From Chondrus crispus (taxonomy: Eukaryota; Rhodophyta; Florideophyceae; Gigartinales; Gigartinaceae): a DNA stretch of 64,000 nt. This document shows, in pieces, positions 38,200 through 49,975 of this stretch (the first letter of the stretch is position 1; each line of letters starts with the position of its first letter). Location: contig NW_005179206.1 in the NCBI RefSeq assembly GCF_000350225.1, positions 1 through 64,000 on the forward strand. Direction: 5' to 3'. A program made the position numbers and the translations under genes. The notes under the pieces are model-generated. The model saw only the letters and a program-made list of their open reading frames with translations. It did no database searches and was not told where the DNA came from.

Positions 38200-40488
38200 A
38201 TGGCCGACTCGACCTCTCCTCCTCCTCCGCCGCCGCCCGCTGGCGGTGGCAAACCCGTGGCGGCGGGCGCGTCCGTCGTCGCGATTCCCTTGCCGCACGG
38301 GGTCGGGTCATCGAGCGCGTCCCCTGGATCGCAAGGGGACGGCATCGCTCTGACCCGTCCGACCCCGCCGGCTCCTCCGGCTTTCCAGAAGTCCCGTTCC
38401 CGCTCCACGACCGTCTCCGTGGAGCTGGTGGCTCCTCCCGTGGGGCCACCCAAACCGGTCATCGCGTTCCATCCGGCTACCCAACCGACCCCAGCAGCCG
38501 TCGTCCTTCCCGTTGCCCGTCCGGGCGTCGCGCGCGGCTCTGCCGCCCTCGCGGCGGTGGGGGCGGCTCGTGTTCCCGACGGTGCATCCTTCGGCCGTCG
38601 TACCTCCGTACCTCACCCCTCTTCCTCCGGCCGGGAGGGGGAGGTGGCCTCAGCCACGCAGTGGTTCGGGGTCCCGTCTTCCGATGTCCCACTGCTCTCT
38701 GTCGACGAGCTGCAGTACCCTTGGTCACGCCGGGGCCGTTCCGGGATCACCTTGGCGGAGGTGATCTCGTGCGGGTGGCTTCGACCCGATCTCGCCCGCG
38801 TGTTTAGGGTGTACGAGACGGGCGGCCTCGAAGAAGCGTCTTCGGTCCTTCACGGCTTAATGGCCGAAGGCGGCGGGGTCGGCTACCAGCTCCCGGACGA
38901 GCTGCCTGGCGACCGTACATTTGCGTACAGCGTGGCGGAGGTCATTTACGTTGATCGTATGGGAGCGCTCCTGGCCGGGTCGGTGCAGGTAGACCCCCGA
39001 CGCTTCGTGCTGTCAGAGGTGGCGGGACTGTACGTCTCGCCCCGCCCCTACGCCTTCACCAAGCCCCTCGTGGCTCTACAGAAGTCCTCGTGTTCCTTGA
39101 TGCGGCTATACGCCGTGGGTTTCGCTCACCACGACTGGTCCGCCTACAGGGGAGAGAACGAGGCGGACGGTCGTGTCGTCCCATCTGCCGCCTTCGCGTC
39201 CGGGTTGTCGGTTGGTGATTTTCCCGCTCTCCCCTTAGTCGTGCAGGAGAGCTTTCCGTCGTTGGGGGTACACCCATTGCTGCCTCCCATTCTGAAACAT
39301 TTTGGCATCGCGTGCGCCGATCCACAGCACCCAGCCCACCCACGGCTCGCGTACAACTATGAGCGCGAGTGGGCGTGGTCCGTGTGCTGCGCTTTCATGT
39401 CGGAGGTGTGTATGAACAAGCGTGCGTTCGTGCAGCCCGTCCCCACGGTCACGTTCGTGGGGCGCGTCGCGTCGGGCCTTCCCGACGTCGCACTGCATCC
39501 ATCCGACGTCGGCTCTGCTCACGTCCCGTGGACGTTCAGCCATGCCATTAGCCTCATGGGCCGGGTCGGAGAGGTCAGTCCTCTGAACCACCGTTCGTGG
39601 ATGGACTATACCACAGGCGCCCGTAGCTCTTTCCTGACGTACGAACCAACCATGGACGCCTTCGCCGCACGTCCCCGTCCCGTGCCCCCGGCCGTCGGTA
39701 ACGCGGAAAGGAGGGGAGGGGTTGGTTCCGAACACCGGCGTGGACGTCGGAAGCGCTACCGGGACCTCGACGCCGTGGGCGGAGACTCCGTTGGTGTCGC
39801 CCTGTACCCCTCTCGACCGACGCGGGGTGCCGATCACGACCCCGCAGGTGGTCCTGTTCCTTCAGACGCTGTCGTTCCTGTCCCACCACTCGACGCGGTG
39901 AGGCAGGGCGCGCCCCGGGGGCGCCGCATACGTGAGCTGGTGCTCCCCCACGAGGAGCTGATGGTCGCCCCCAAGGTAGTGCTAGCGTTAGGCGTTGCCA
40001 GCCGGCGAGCTTGGACCGTAGGCGGGTTGGTCGATACCCTGGCTGAATGGTTCCTCACTCGGAGTGATGAAGCGCGCGGTCTACGTGACGACCTGGCAAC
40101 GCGCTCCGCGGAACTGCAGCGGGTGAACCGGGAGCTAGTGTCCGTGCGCGAGGCGTCCGAGCGCCAAGCCGCGGCCTACGAGCGGGCGGTGTACGATCGC
40201 GAACGCTACCGGTGCGAGCGCGACCGCTTGCGTTTGGCTCAGTCGGCGCCCCTACCAGCTGGTGGCGTTCCTCACGGTCCTGCTACCACTACCATCCGTG
40301 ACCCGTACGCCGCGTACGGGTCTGACCCTCGCCCGTCCCGAAACTGGGCGAGCGGTGAGAGTATGACTCGTGTCACAATGCCCTCCTTGGCGGACATGGA
40401 CGCCGAATTGCCCCGGCACCCGGGGTACTGTCCTCCGAACAACCGTGGGTCAGGGGCCCGCGTGCCCTCAAACGACGCGAGCGGCTAA
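38200..40488 (+). CDS. Gypsy-2 antisense gene, 762-residue protein of unknown function
   Basis: Long frame opposite to pol. The start is chosen at 38200 (MADSTSPPP), 24 codons into the open frame, because it aligns with the Gypsy-1 start. The N-terminus is rich in Pro and Ser. The conserved middle has DRTFAYS, YVDRM, YVSPRPYAF, ALQKSSCSLMRLY, FPSLGVHPLL, LKHFGIAC, YEREWAW and HVPWTF. A basic GRRKRYRDLD segment follows, then a probable coiled coil (SDEARGLRDDL to RYRCERDRL) and a tail with RHPGYCPPN. No transmembrane segment or catalytic signature is evident. The conserved order matches the Gypsy-1 protein over nearly the whole length. Its function is unknown; a nucleic-acid-binding or Gag-modulating role would fit the basic and coiled-coil parts but is speculation. 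Confidence 0.87.
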   Translation: MADSTSPPPPPPPAGGGKPVAAGASVVAIPLPHGVGSSSASPGSQGDGIALTRPTPPAPPAFQKSRSRSTTVSVELVAPPVGPPKPVIAFHPATQPTPAAVVLPVARPGVARGSAALAAVGAARVPDGASFGRRTSVPHPSSSGREGEVASATQWFGVPSSDVPLLSVDELQYPWSRRGRSGITLAEVISCGWLRPDLARVFRVYETGGLEEASSVLHGLMAEGGGVGYQLPDELPGDRTFAYSVAEVIYVDRMGALLAGSVQVDPRRFVLSEVAGLYVSPRPYAFTKPLVALQKSSCSLMRLYAVGFAHHDWSAYRGENEADGRVVPSAAFASGLSVGDFPALPLVVQESFPSLGVHPLLPPILKHFGIACADPQHPAHPRLAYNYEREWAWSVCCAFMSEVCMNKRAFVQPVPTVTFVGRVASGLPDVALHPSDVGSAHVPWTFSHAISLMGRVGEVSPLNHRSWMDYTTGARSSFLTYEPTMDAFAARPRPVPPAVGNAERRGGVGSEHRRGRRKRYRDLDAVGGDSVGVALYPSRPTRGADHDPAGGPVPSDAVVPVPPLDAVRQGAPRGRRIRELVLPHEELMVAPKVVLALGVASRRAWTVGGLVDTLAEWFLTRSDEARGLRDDLATRSAELQRVNRELVSVREASERQAAAYERAVYDRERYRCERDRLRLAQSAPLPAGGVPHGPATTTIRDPYAAYGSDPRPSRNWASGESMTRVTMPSLADMDAELPRHPGYCPPNNRGSGARVPSNDASG

Positions 40489-42552
40489 CCGCGCGGTCTG
40501 GTATTCAACCGCGCGGGGCCCTTCACCCCTCCGTCAACGAGACTATGGAAAAAAAGGGGGGGGGGGCGTTGATTCGTCGCCGGGTCACAGTAAAATTGCT
40601 TCCCTGGTTACGTGTTCTTTGCGTAGGTCCTCTTCTTCCCATTACCCTTCATGCCCTCGTTGCTTAGTACCCCCTTTCGTACACGTACATCAAGGCAGAC
40701 GCTTCATCCGTCCTCGGCCAGCTGTCCAAATTACTACTGTGTAGGGGTATTGGTGTTTCCAATTAGCCCCCCTCCCGGCGGCGTTCGTTTTCGGGGAGCG
40801 ATCGTTTGGCATTTTTCCCGGGGCAAACTTCGCCGCTCCTCCTTAGCGGGACCTCCCCGGCTTGTGGAGAGGGTCAATCCTGAGTCCTTGGCCGATCTGG
40901 ACTGCTCCTGCTCCTCGGTTCCCTACGACCACCCCCGTTTTCTTACCTTCCTTCCTGGTGCGCGGCGAGCATCCCTCTGGCAGCCCACCATTTCCCTCGT
41001 AGAAGTCGTACGCTTTGCCGTCTATATCGTCACCGACGACGCCCCCCCTCCGCGCGTTGGTATCCTCCGTGGCCAAGCTGGGGTCGACAGGTTGTTGGAG
41101 GGCTCTCCAGGTCCTGCCCGTGATGGGCATGACGGGGCGGTGGAACGTGCAGCGGAGGCCGCCGTCACGGCGCACGGCCTACTTGGCCGTCTCGTCGCAC
41201 GTGACAGCACTGCGCGGGCCGCGAAGCGTTCTCTTGGTTGCTCACCGAGGTCGTCAGGGCGGGCCGACAGGAGCATGGAGACGTAGAGCGCGAGGCAGCG
41301 CAGGGTTGGGGAGTGCGGTGCGTGTTTGTGGTCGTAAACTGGCGAGCTGAACTCCTCCTATTGCACACGGCGTGCAAGCGCCCTGTACGACAGCGGTTTG
41401 CGCACGGTGCTGTCCCTCAGGGGTTCCTACCTGAATTTTCCTGGCGAGGGACGGACTCGCTCATCCCCCTCCCTGTCTCCTTTTTCGCGCCCCTCGCCAT
41501 TCGGGGGCGAGGGCGCGGACGCGAAACACATGTCTCCTTCTTCGCGCCCCTCGCCCTTTGGGGGCGAGGGCGCGGACGCGAAACACGCGTCTCCTTCTTC
41601 GTGCCCCTCGCCCTTCGGGGGCGAGGGCGCGGACGCGAAACACGCGTCTCCTTTTTCGTACCCCTCGCCCTTCGGGGGCGAGGGCGCGGACGGGCAACAC
41701 GCGCGGAGCGGGGAAAGAAGGCCGGTGTCGAACAGGCTTCCTGACCTGTATTGGGATCGGCCCAGGGGTTGTGCGCGGTGTCGGTGCGCAACGAGCCGAG
41801 TCGGGGTGTCGCACCGCGTTCTACCACTATGACGTCGTCACTTCATTAGACGCAACAGGCGGCGGTGGTGATTCGTACAGTATCCCGCGGGGCATTGCGT
41901 GTCTCGTATGCCGACGTGCGTACGTTCGCTCACGTGAGTTGCCCTTTTTTTCGATTAATTTTCCGTTAATTTTTCCATTCCCGTGGTGGCGGATTGACAC
42001 CGAGCGAGGGGGGGCGCTGCGTGGGGTTGCCGCACTGTACGACAAGTGTCCCCATTTCTTCTCATTTTTCACACCTCATCCGCCGGTAGTGCTGTCGAGA
42101 CCGGGTCGGGGGTATGACAGTGTAGTTTTCTCCTTGCCTCAATTTTCGCGTATTAGCCGTTGGCGGAGTTGCTCGTTGTCTCATCCGGGACCCCCATTCT
42201 CACGAGCCACAGTGACTCTCGGTCTCTACACCGCGCGTTTCAGCTCCTCTCCACTATTATTCCAAGGGCTCCCGTGATTCCGTTGGGGTTGCCTCAGTCG
42301 TTGGACCTCCCCTCGCCGCGATGATCGGACTTAACGGAACGTCCGGTGACTCTGTTCGGCGGGGGGGTGTCCGACCTTTCAGCTCCGGAAGGGGGTACTC
42401 GACTCCCCTTCGAGCTCTGCGTCCTCGTATCGTCGGTCATTGCGGGGTCGAGATCCTTGCTGGCAGTCCGCACTGCCTCGCCTTTGCGTCGTGCGTCCTT
42501 GGGTTTTGGGAGTCAAATACGGCTTGACTTCTGTGCGGTCCTCACGTCAACC
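40489..42552. other. Gypsy-2 spacer between the antisense gene and pol
   Basis: About 2.1 kb of GC-rich DNA separating the convergent stops, matching the 1.9-kb Gypsy-1 spacer in place but hardly in sequence. It includes a G run near 40555-40567 and the hairpin minisatellite at 41476-41703. Open frames across it overlap on both strands and I support none as a gene. Confidence 0.6.
41476..41703. repeat. Hairpin minisatellite, four units of 57 bp
   Basis: Four units with period 57 (AAACAC at 41524, 41581 and 41638). Each contains CGCCCCTCGCC, four to five bases and GGGGGCGAGGGCGCG, then GACGCGAAACACGCGTCTCC. The period is divisible by three, so one frame reads a 19-residue repeat (PSPFGGEGADAKH), but the hairpin core shared with Gypsy-1 is the more likely conserved feature. 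Confidence 0.88.
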
Positions 42553-42603
42553 GTAACGAAGCGGTTGAGGGCCCCCTTCTCAAGCGTGAACGTCCGCGTT
42601 CAC
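42553..42603 (-). promoter_or_regulatory. Palindrome, purine run and conserved block at the end of Gypsy-2 pol
   Basis: In element orientation GAACGCGGACGTTC, a purine run (GAGAAGGGGG) and then CCTCAACCGCTTCGTTACGG. The last 20 bases are identical to those after Gypsy-1 pol (ending near 3221), although the surrounding spacer is not alignable by eye. Confidence 0.65.
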
Positions 42604-45600
42604 GTCAGACGTGAGGTTCCTGCCGGTGCGTCTCCGGAGGCGCTGGGCGTAACGAGACACCAACTCCTCCGGAACGTGAGTCCGGGCGGTCCATGTGGGC
42701 GTGTCGTAATCCGCCCACTTGATGAGGAACTCGATTGTTCCGTCCTCCATGGCTCGATGCCGGAGTAATCGTTCCACAGCATACTGCGTGCCCTCGGTGA
42801 CCTTGTCGGCAAGGTCGCTTGGGGTTGTTGTACTCGCCCGTGGCGCGCCCGTCGGTGGTGGCGCGTACACGCAGCGGTCTGCGGAGACGCGCTCGGTGAC
42901 ACCATCACGATCGATCGTGATGGTTCGCCGGTCGTTGGCGAGTATGCGGTATGGCCCAACGGCGGGCGACGCGAGTTTGTTAGACGTCTTTGCCCCATCG
43001 GTAGGGTTCAGGTAGACGTAATGACCTGGCTTGATACGTGCGTTGAGCCGTCTGACGCGCTTATCGAAGTCGCGCTTGTACCGAGCCTGCGTCCGGCGCA
43101 GGCTCCCGTACGCCTTCTGGATCGTGTCGTCCAACGTCTTGAGGAACTCAGAGCGCGCGTTGCCCCTGTCGGACGGGGGCGCGTCACCGTCGGCTCTACG
43201 TAGAGAGAACTCCGGCGGGGGTCGGCTGAGGACGAGCTCGAAGGGCGTGGTACTCGTCGTACGATGTACGTGGGAGTTGTACGCGTACGTGAGCGGCCCC
43301 ACGTACACGTCCCAGTCGTCCTGATGTTCGCCGACGTAATTCCGTAACATCGAAGCGATCGTCCGGTTGTATCGCTCGACCTGCCCGTTCGTCTGGGGGT
43401 GGTACGCCGAAGTGTACAAGTTCGTCACCCCCAGGACACGGCACGTGCTGTGGAAGAACTTCGCGTTAAACTGTGGTCCGTTATCCGACAGTAGCGAGCG
43501 TGGGACACCGTATTTAAATACCCACGCGTCGCAGAACGCGACGGCTACTGTGTACGCGGTTACGGTCGGCAGTGCCACAACTTGAGTCAGCTTGGTGAAA
43601 CGGTCCGTAACTACGAGAAGGAACCGTTTCCCTGCCTTTGTCTTGGGTAGCGGTCCCAAGATGTCGATGGCGAGGCTCTCAAGCGGCCGTGTTGCCAGAA
43701 ACAACTTCAAACGGTTGAGGTGTTTCCGCAACTTAACACGGTTCATCGCGCATGTTCGGCACCCTCGCACCGTAGCTGCGACATCTGCAGCGAGATGGGG
43801 CCAGTAGTACTCGCGACGGAGCGCGAAGTACATACGGTTCTGGCCCGGGTGCCCCGCGATGGTTGGTGTGTGGCAAAGCTGGAGAAGCCGAGCCCGTAGC
43901 GTCCGTGGCACCACGACCTGCACGATGTCAGGGTCGAAGGGGTGTCTCCGTTTGAGCACCCCGTGGTCGTCCTCGAAGAACGCAGAGTCCCGGGACTCTG
44001 ACTGTCGTGCCAGTACGGTCTGGCAGAAGTCATCCACGCGTTGCTCTTCGGCTATCTCCTCTAACGTAAGAGGGGCCGGAAGGTCGTCCTGCGGAGGGGC
44101 GACCGTGGAGGCGGGCGCGCCAACTTCGGGTTGTTCGGCGCGCTCGATGTCGACAGCGTCGAACTCGTCGTTCTCCTCCCAGAACGAGGTTGGTCCTTCA
44201 AGAGCGGGGGCCTCGTCGTCGCCCCTCGGCTCGTCGCGCGTACGGACGCGCGACCCTCTTCCCGGTCCGGCTTGGTTCCTTGTTGTCACGAAGACATGGA
44301 CGGCCTTGTGATCGCAGCTCGCGGTACAGACGTGGTCCGCGAGCTCGTCCGACATGTCACGGACGGTCGTACCCGCATCGAAGGTGGGAATGTCGTCATC
44401 CACCTCGACGACTGGGCGAGGGTCGTCGGTGACCCTTGGCGACACGAGGCGTGACAGGGCATCGGGCACCTGGTGCACGCGCCCGGGGTGGTACTGGATG
44501 GTGAAGTCGTATTCCGCCAACCGCAGTCGCCACCGGGTAAGCCTTCCGGAACTCTCCGTGAGGGACATAAGCCATCGGAGGGCATCATGGTCCGTCCGGA
44601 CGATGAACTTGGTACCTTCGATGTACGGCCGTAGTGTGCGGACGGCCCACACTACGGCAAAGCATTCGCGCTCCGTCGCGCTATAGTTGCGCTCACTATC
44701 GGACAGTGAGTACGACCAATACCCCACGGGGCGCCAGTCGTTGGCGCCTTCGTGTTCCTGGAGCAACGTACAGCCCAGTTGATAGGCACTAGCATCCGTG
44801 TCGATCATGTACGGCCGACCGTACCGCGGCAATGCCAGGATCGGCGGTGAAATCATCCGCTCCTTCAACGCCTCGAACGCTTGAAGTTGCAGCTCGGTCG
44901 GGTCGTCGAAGTTGGGGTCCGCGTCCTTGCGCGTCATGTCCGTTAATGGGCGCGCAATCTTCGCGAACCCCTTCACGAAGCGGCGGTAGACGTTGCACGC
45001 TCCGAGGTACGAGCGCACCTGCGTCAACGTCCTCGGAAACGTGAACGTCTTGAAGGCGTCCGCCGCCGCTTCGGCGACGCTCAGCTTGCCTGGGGAAATG
45101 ACGTGCCCCAGGTAGTGCACCTTCGGTTGGAAGAAGCTACACTTCTTGAGCTTGAGGGAGATTCCGGCGCTCCTCAGCAAGCTCAAGACAGTGTCGAGAT
45201 GCTTTGCGTGTTCTCCGTGCGTACGGGAGAACACGATGACATCATCCAGATAAACGAGGCATATCTGCCATCAGACGCCAGATAGGATGATGTCGAGGGC
45301 ACGTTGGAAGGTGGCCGGTGCCTCTTTTAGCCCGAACGGCATACGCAAATGGCGAAACGTTCCCATATGCGTAGTGAACGTGGTCTTGTCCCGGTCTTCC
45401 AGAGCGACGGGGATCTGCCAATAACCGGAATTGCAGTCCAACGTCGTAAAGACGGCTGCATCTCCGAGCGAATCGATGCAGTCGTCCATCCGGGGCAGCG
45501 GATACGAATCCGCTGCCGTCTTTGCGTTGAGACGCCGGTAGTCCACGCAGAACCGAAGAGAGCCATCTTTCTTCGGTACCAGCACCACGGGGGACGCCCA

Positions 45601-47133
45601 CTCGGTGCTGGCAGGTTCGATTACCCCTGCGTTCAACATTTTGTTGACTTCCTTGGCGACCATCTCACGCATAGCCGGCCCCTTTCGGTAGGGCATTGAA
45701 CGTATCGGCTTCGTACCCGGTTCGAGGGGAATGCGGTGTTCGGTCGCTCGGATCGTTCCGAGCGCCCCGCTCCACAGACTCGAGTGCTTACGGAGCATCT
45801 CGAGCACGTGGCCCCCGAACTTGTCATCATCGATGTATGACAAGTCGATTTCTTTTTCCCAATCCTCCGGCGGATTTTCGGGATCCTTTTTAGAGACAGG
45901 TGCAGTGCCCCCTTCCGGCGGCGGGCACTTCGCCGGTCGGCCGTCCGTACCGGCTCCTCTCTTCTCAACGGTTGCCCCCTGGGCGGAGCCTGGTCGACCA
46001 GCTCCTGCCGTTCTGACTTGATCGGTCAAGTCGGTGAGGTGTAGCGCGTGCGCGATCCCCTCCGCGATGCGACGTTCGGGCGTCAAGATCGCGAGGGGGT
46101 TGCGCTTCGCGTATCCCACGACGGTGTGCTTCGGAAGCCGCCTTTCCTGTCGCGAAAAGTTCGCGACGATGACGTCGAAGGTCTGGTTCGGCAGGACCTC
46201 GACGACGCCGTTCGTCAGCCTCACTCCATGTCGATGTTGGAGTGACGGCTTCGGCTCTATAAGCACGAGTCCCCTTCCCGTCGTCGTAACGCGCACACGG
46301 GCCTGCGACCTCGCGGGAATGGTAACCCAGCGGGCGATTCGGATCGCCTGCGGGGCTTCGTCGCGTGCGTCAGCCCGGCTTGTCTGACGTCCGTGCCGCC
46401 TGGTTGGGGGAGTCGGCTCCCCCTTCCCGTCGACGATGGCAACGGAGCCACCTTGGCGGAGCTCCAACCGTTGAGTTTCGATTTCGATACTTCGTACGTG
46501 TGCATCGATGAAGGCCGTACCAAGGAGAACCGGCACGGCGAGCTGGGCCGCCACGACGAACGGAACTCGGAACGTCGTGTTCCTCAACCGCACGGCCAGG
46601 CGTACGACGGCCGAGAGCTTAAGCGGGTTGCTATTCGCGCCTGCCAATCGGGGCAGTGGCGCGTCGCGGATGACGTACCGCGACCAATCGGGAGGAAGGT
46701 CGGCCTTCCTCACCAGATTGTACCCCGAGCACGTATCAACGGCGATCGTGCGGGGCTTGAAGGCATTTCCCTGCGTAGCTATCGAGCCGAGGACGTTGTA
46801 AATCTTCGACGTCATAAGACAAATGACGCCGTCGACCACCTTCGGCGTGCCCGGCTCGGCGAGATCGTTCCGCCTGGGCCGCCGGCGCCGGTTCCGACTT
46901 CTCTTCCGCGTCCTTCGGCCTTGGTCGCGGGGCGCCCTTCGGTCGGCCGCGTCCCAGCGACAAGTTGCGTTCGTACGCGGCTTGAATTCTACTGGCGGCC
47001 CCGGGTCCCCCTGGGTCGGGCCGCTGGCGCGTTCGATGCGCTTCTTGTTAGGCACTTGGCTCACGGTTTCCACAGTGCCTTCCTCCATGGGCGCCGGGCT
47101 CACGGTTGCCTCAGCGTCTTCGTCCTTTCGCAC
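42580..47133 (-). pseudogene. pol: Gypsy-2 protease-Pol with chromodomain
   Basis: In element order: a retropepsin-like segment (TIAVDTCSGYNLV, about 46700), reverse transcriptase (ASPVVLVPKKDGSLRFCVDY, about 45570), RNase H (DTDASAYQLG, about 44780), integrase with HHCC zinc-binding segment (GHPGQNRMYF, about 43840) and core (VVTDRFTKL, LSDNGPQF, HPQTNGQVERYNRT, about 43700-43370), GPY/F motif (AVGPYRI, about 42950) and a chromodomain-like end (YAVERLL... FLIKWADYD, about 42790-42680). It is close to Gypsy-1 Pol along its length. It is not fully intact: about one break. Confidence 0.9.
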
Positions 47134-47279
47134 CGAGCTTACGGGTGTCTCGGTGCGTTTGTGTGGGGTTGAGGGAAATAATATCGGTAAACATTCCCCT
47201 CCCCCGCCGGGGACAAATAGGGGCGGGTCAAGGTTGGTTTGACAAGACGGTTCACGCGACCGCGCGAACGTAACCGTCT

Positions 47280-49930
47280 TTACGGGGTTTTCGAACTACC
47301 CGAGCTGTCAGTGCTACTCGCTTGGCTATCGTTAGCTAGCGCGTCGACGGGCCCCTGGCCGCGCGGATGGGGACGGTTTCCCCATCCCGACTGGCCATCT
47401 TCTACGAGGTAATCGGATACTTCGTGGCCTTGGATTGCAACGTCCGGCCGTTGCAATATTCGAGGGGCGGAGAGAACGGGCTCCCCTCCGCCTCCTTCCA
47501 TGGGCTGGGGATGCGTCTCACCAGCCCAATCTTGGAGGTACATGATGGCGTTCTGTACCCCTTGGGGCAACGGGGGTCGGCCCCTAATGGTAGGTCAGCG
47601 GGGCGAAGGGGATTCGAAGGACGGTTGATGAGGTGAAGTTGAAGGATTGGGTACCGATTTACTTTGAGTCGCCAACTTCTGGCACTACTTATACACTTCT
47701 GCAATCTTCTAGAACTCTACTACCAAACACTACGACACACATACTACAAATGTATTGGCTCTAACACATGTGCCCGTCTTGCTACTCAGCCAAACTGGCG
47801 ATGGCCCAACAAACAGAACAGAAAACCGCCTTACGAATTAGCACTGTCATGACGGAGAAATTAGTAAGGCAGTACAACAAAGCACAGCAAAGCACAAATT
47901 CCCTTACTATTCCAAATCCAGCGTGGCACAAATTCGTAAGGCACGTTTACAGCTCACACGTTGCCTTACGAATTCAAATCAATCCTGCAAGGACTGTTTA
48001 CAGCGCACACGTTGCCTTATGAATCTGAATCTCTCGTGAGGTCCTGTCCACTGTCAATTACAACAGTGCACATTTTGCCTTACGAATTGAAAACTCGCGC
48101 AACGGGATCTTTGTGTCCTGCTGTAGCCGTGCTGCACTCCATGGACGCTGTAAACCTTTGGCACGTGCCAGGCACCCGCCACCAAGGTTCTACACTTTGT
48201 CTGTAAGACTGCAGGCGTACTGTACGCGTCCGACAGTGTAATGAGGACATGTGTCCAGGTCATACACGTGTCGGGCGAAGAAAATGAAACATGCTCAGAT
48301 TGTACAGTACACCGCAACTGTGTACATATTTCACACGTGTACAGGTTGAAAACCAAACTTGCTCCTGAAGTACTGTAGAGTGCAACCGTGTACAGAAATC
48401 ACACGTGTACACGTTGAAAATGAAACTTGCTCAGCTCGTCACGCGGAGTGCTTTCGATTTTACACGTGTCATACCTGTCGTCGTGTGTCATGCATATCAG
48501 CATGTGGTCGTAGAATTACAACAGCCCCGGTCTCCTCGCCCATCTCGACGGGGATATCGCGTATCCATCCGACGAGGGTCACGTCGATCCCTTTGATCGG
48601 TCCCGGGATATCGGTACCCGCCTTCACGAGGGGCAAAACGGACGCCCCCACCCGATCGGCTCGGGTCACCTCGACGCGGGCCTCGGTCTGCCGGCGTAGA
48701 CTGCTGGATGAGATTGCGCATTCCGGGGCGCGTCTCCATCTGATAGCGGTAGTTCCTGTACGCCGTGAACTGACGTTGCTCAGGCGACAGGAACGGGCAC
48801 GCGTACATGGCGTGGCCGTACGTCCGGCACAGCCAACACATGTACGCGCTGCCATCGGTCGACGCGAAAGTCGCCGCGTGGCGTGCCTCCTCATCGGTGA
48901 GTCGAGGCACGTTAGGCAGCCCGCGGTCTCCTTCTCGACGGGAGATATCCAGCTCGGCCATGTTGTGGTTCGGACCACCCGTGGCCCTCGGCGTGTGTGC
49001 GAACGCCGTTGCGAAGCTTCCGGTCGAGCCGGTGGAAGCTGGCGTAGGGGGTCGGCCCCCTGCCCGGTCGAAGCCTTGCGTGATGAGGACAGGGTCGGCC
49101 TGCCACTCATCTTCTCCAATGTGGAGGGCGGTCGCCGGCGAACTCGTTCCGTGCGACCTTGGAGTTCGGACTCCCTTCGCTGCTGGCTTTGGGTCCGGCA
49201 GCGGCAACCCGCGACGGGCGCGGTAGGTTGTACCCTCGGCCGTTGCGATACGGCGAATCGTTGAGAGTTCGATCTTCTGTTGTCCGGGCAACCTTTGCAT
49301 CGTCTCTGCCACTGCGGCCCGGGTCGCAGTGGACAGCCCACGCACGAAGTAGTGCGCGAGAGCTTGCTCTGAGAACACAGCCGTGCATCGGACCGCGGCG
49401 GATTCCAGCCGGTCTGCGAACGTGTTCTCGGTTTCGTGAGGAAGCTGTCGCGCCGACGCGACAGCGTCAAACGCTTCCCCCAACACGTTGTCGGTTAGGT
49501 AGCGTTTGATAAATTGGTTGACGAGGCCAGGCCAGCTCGTGTCGTCGTGGAGCTGGCCGGCGCGGAGGCCGCGCATGGTGTAACTCGTATACAACCGCTC
49601 CGCGTCCCGCTCGAGGAAGTGAGCGAAGACACGGATTGCCACACCTTCGGTCAGGTGCTGGGCATTGAAGGTTATCCGGATATCCTTCAGAAACGGGAGC
49701 AACTGAATCGCGTCAGTACCGTCGAAGCTCTTCATCGTGGGACGGAGCCCACGGCAGCGTTGGACGTACTTCGCGATCCGTCCCGCGTCACCCGAGGTAA
49801 CGAGCCTCGAGGTGTTGTCCAACCGATACATGCGGTAGTTGGCGACTGCGCTGAACTCCTGTATCATGGTGTGGACGGGCTCGAGCCCGGGTTCGGCGGG
49901 GCCCAACGTTCCGAACGGCGTGACGGGCAA
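47280..49930 (-). pseudogene. gag: Gypsy-2 Gag (capsid and zinc knuckle), interrupted by a solo LTR
   Basis: The right-hand part carries a retrotransposon Gag capsid-like region (MKSFDGTDAIQLLPFLKDI... FIKRYLTDNVLGEAFDA... YFVRGLS, about 49750-49300) and a CCHC knuckle CWLCRTYGHAMYACP (about 48790-48840). An L1 solo LTR (47585-48523) has been inserted in the downstream part. Gag would form the particle that packages element RNA. Confidence 0.82.
47585..48523 (-). repeat. Solo L1 LTR (939 bp) inside Gypsy-2
   Basis: On the plus strand TAATGGTAGGTCAGCGG ... CGTAGAATTACAACA, flanked by GCCCC at 47580-47584 and 48524-48528. Full L1 length without an internal region identifies a solo LTR. It is younger than Gypsy-2. 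Confidence 0.95.
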
Positions 49931-49975
49931 CGTTCGGACGTCGACGGGGCCGGGATGCGCGGTAAGATCCGCTGG

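Noticed and set aside
41398-41832. Possible repeat protein with a 19-residue unit
   Set aside because: Gypsy-1 has a 52-54-bp period that does not keep one frame, so the shared feature is the DNA or RNA hairpin, not a protein repeat.
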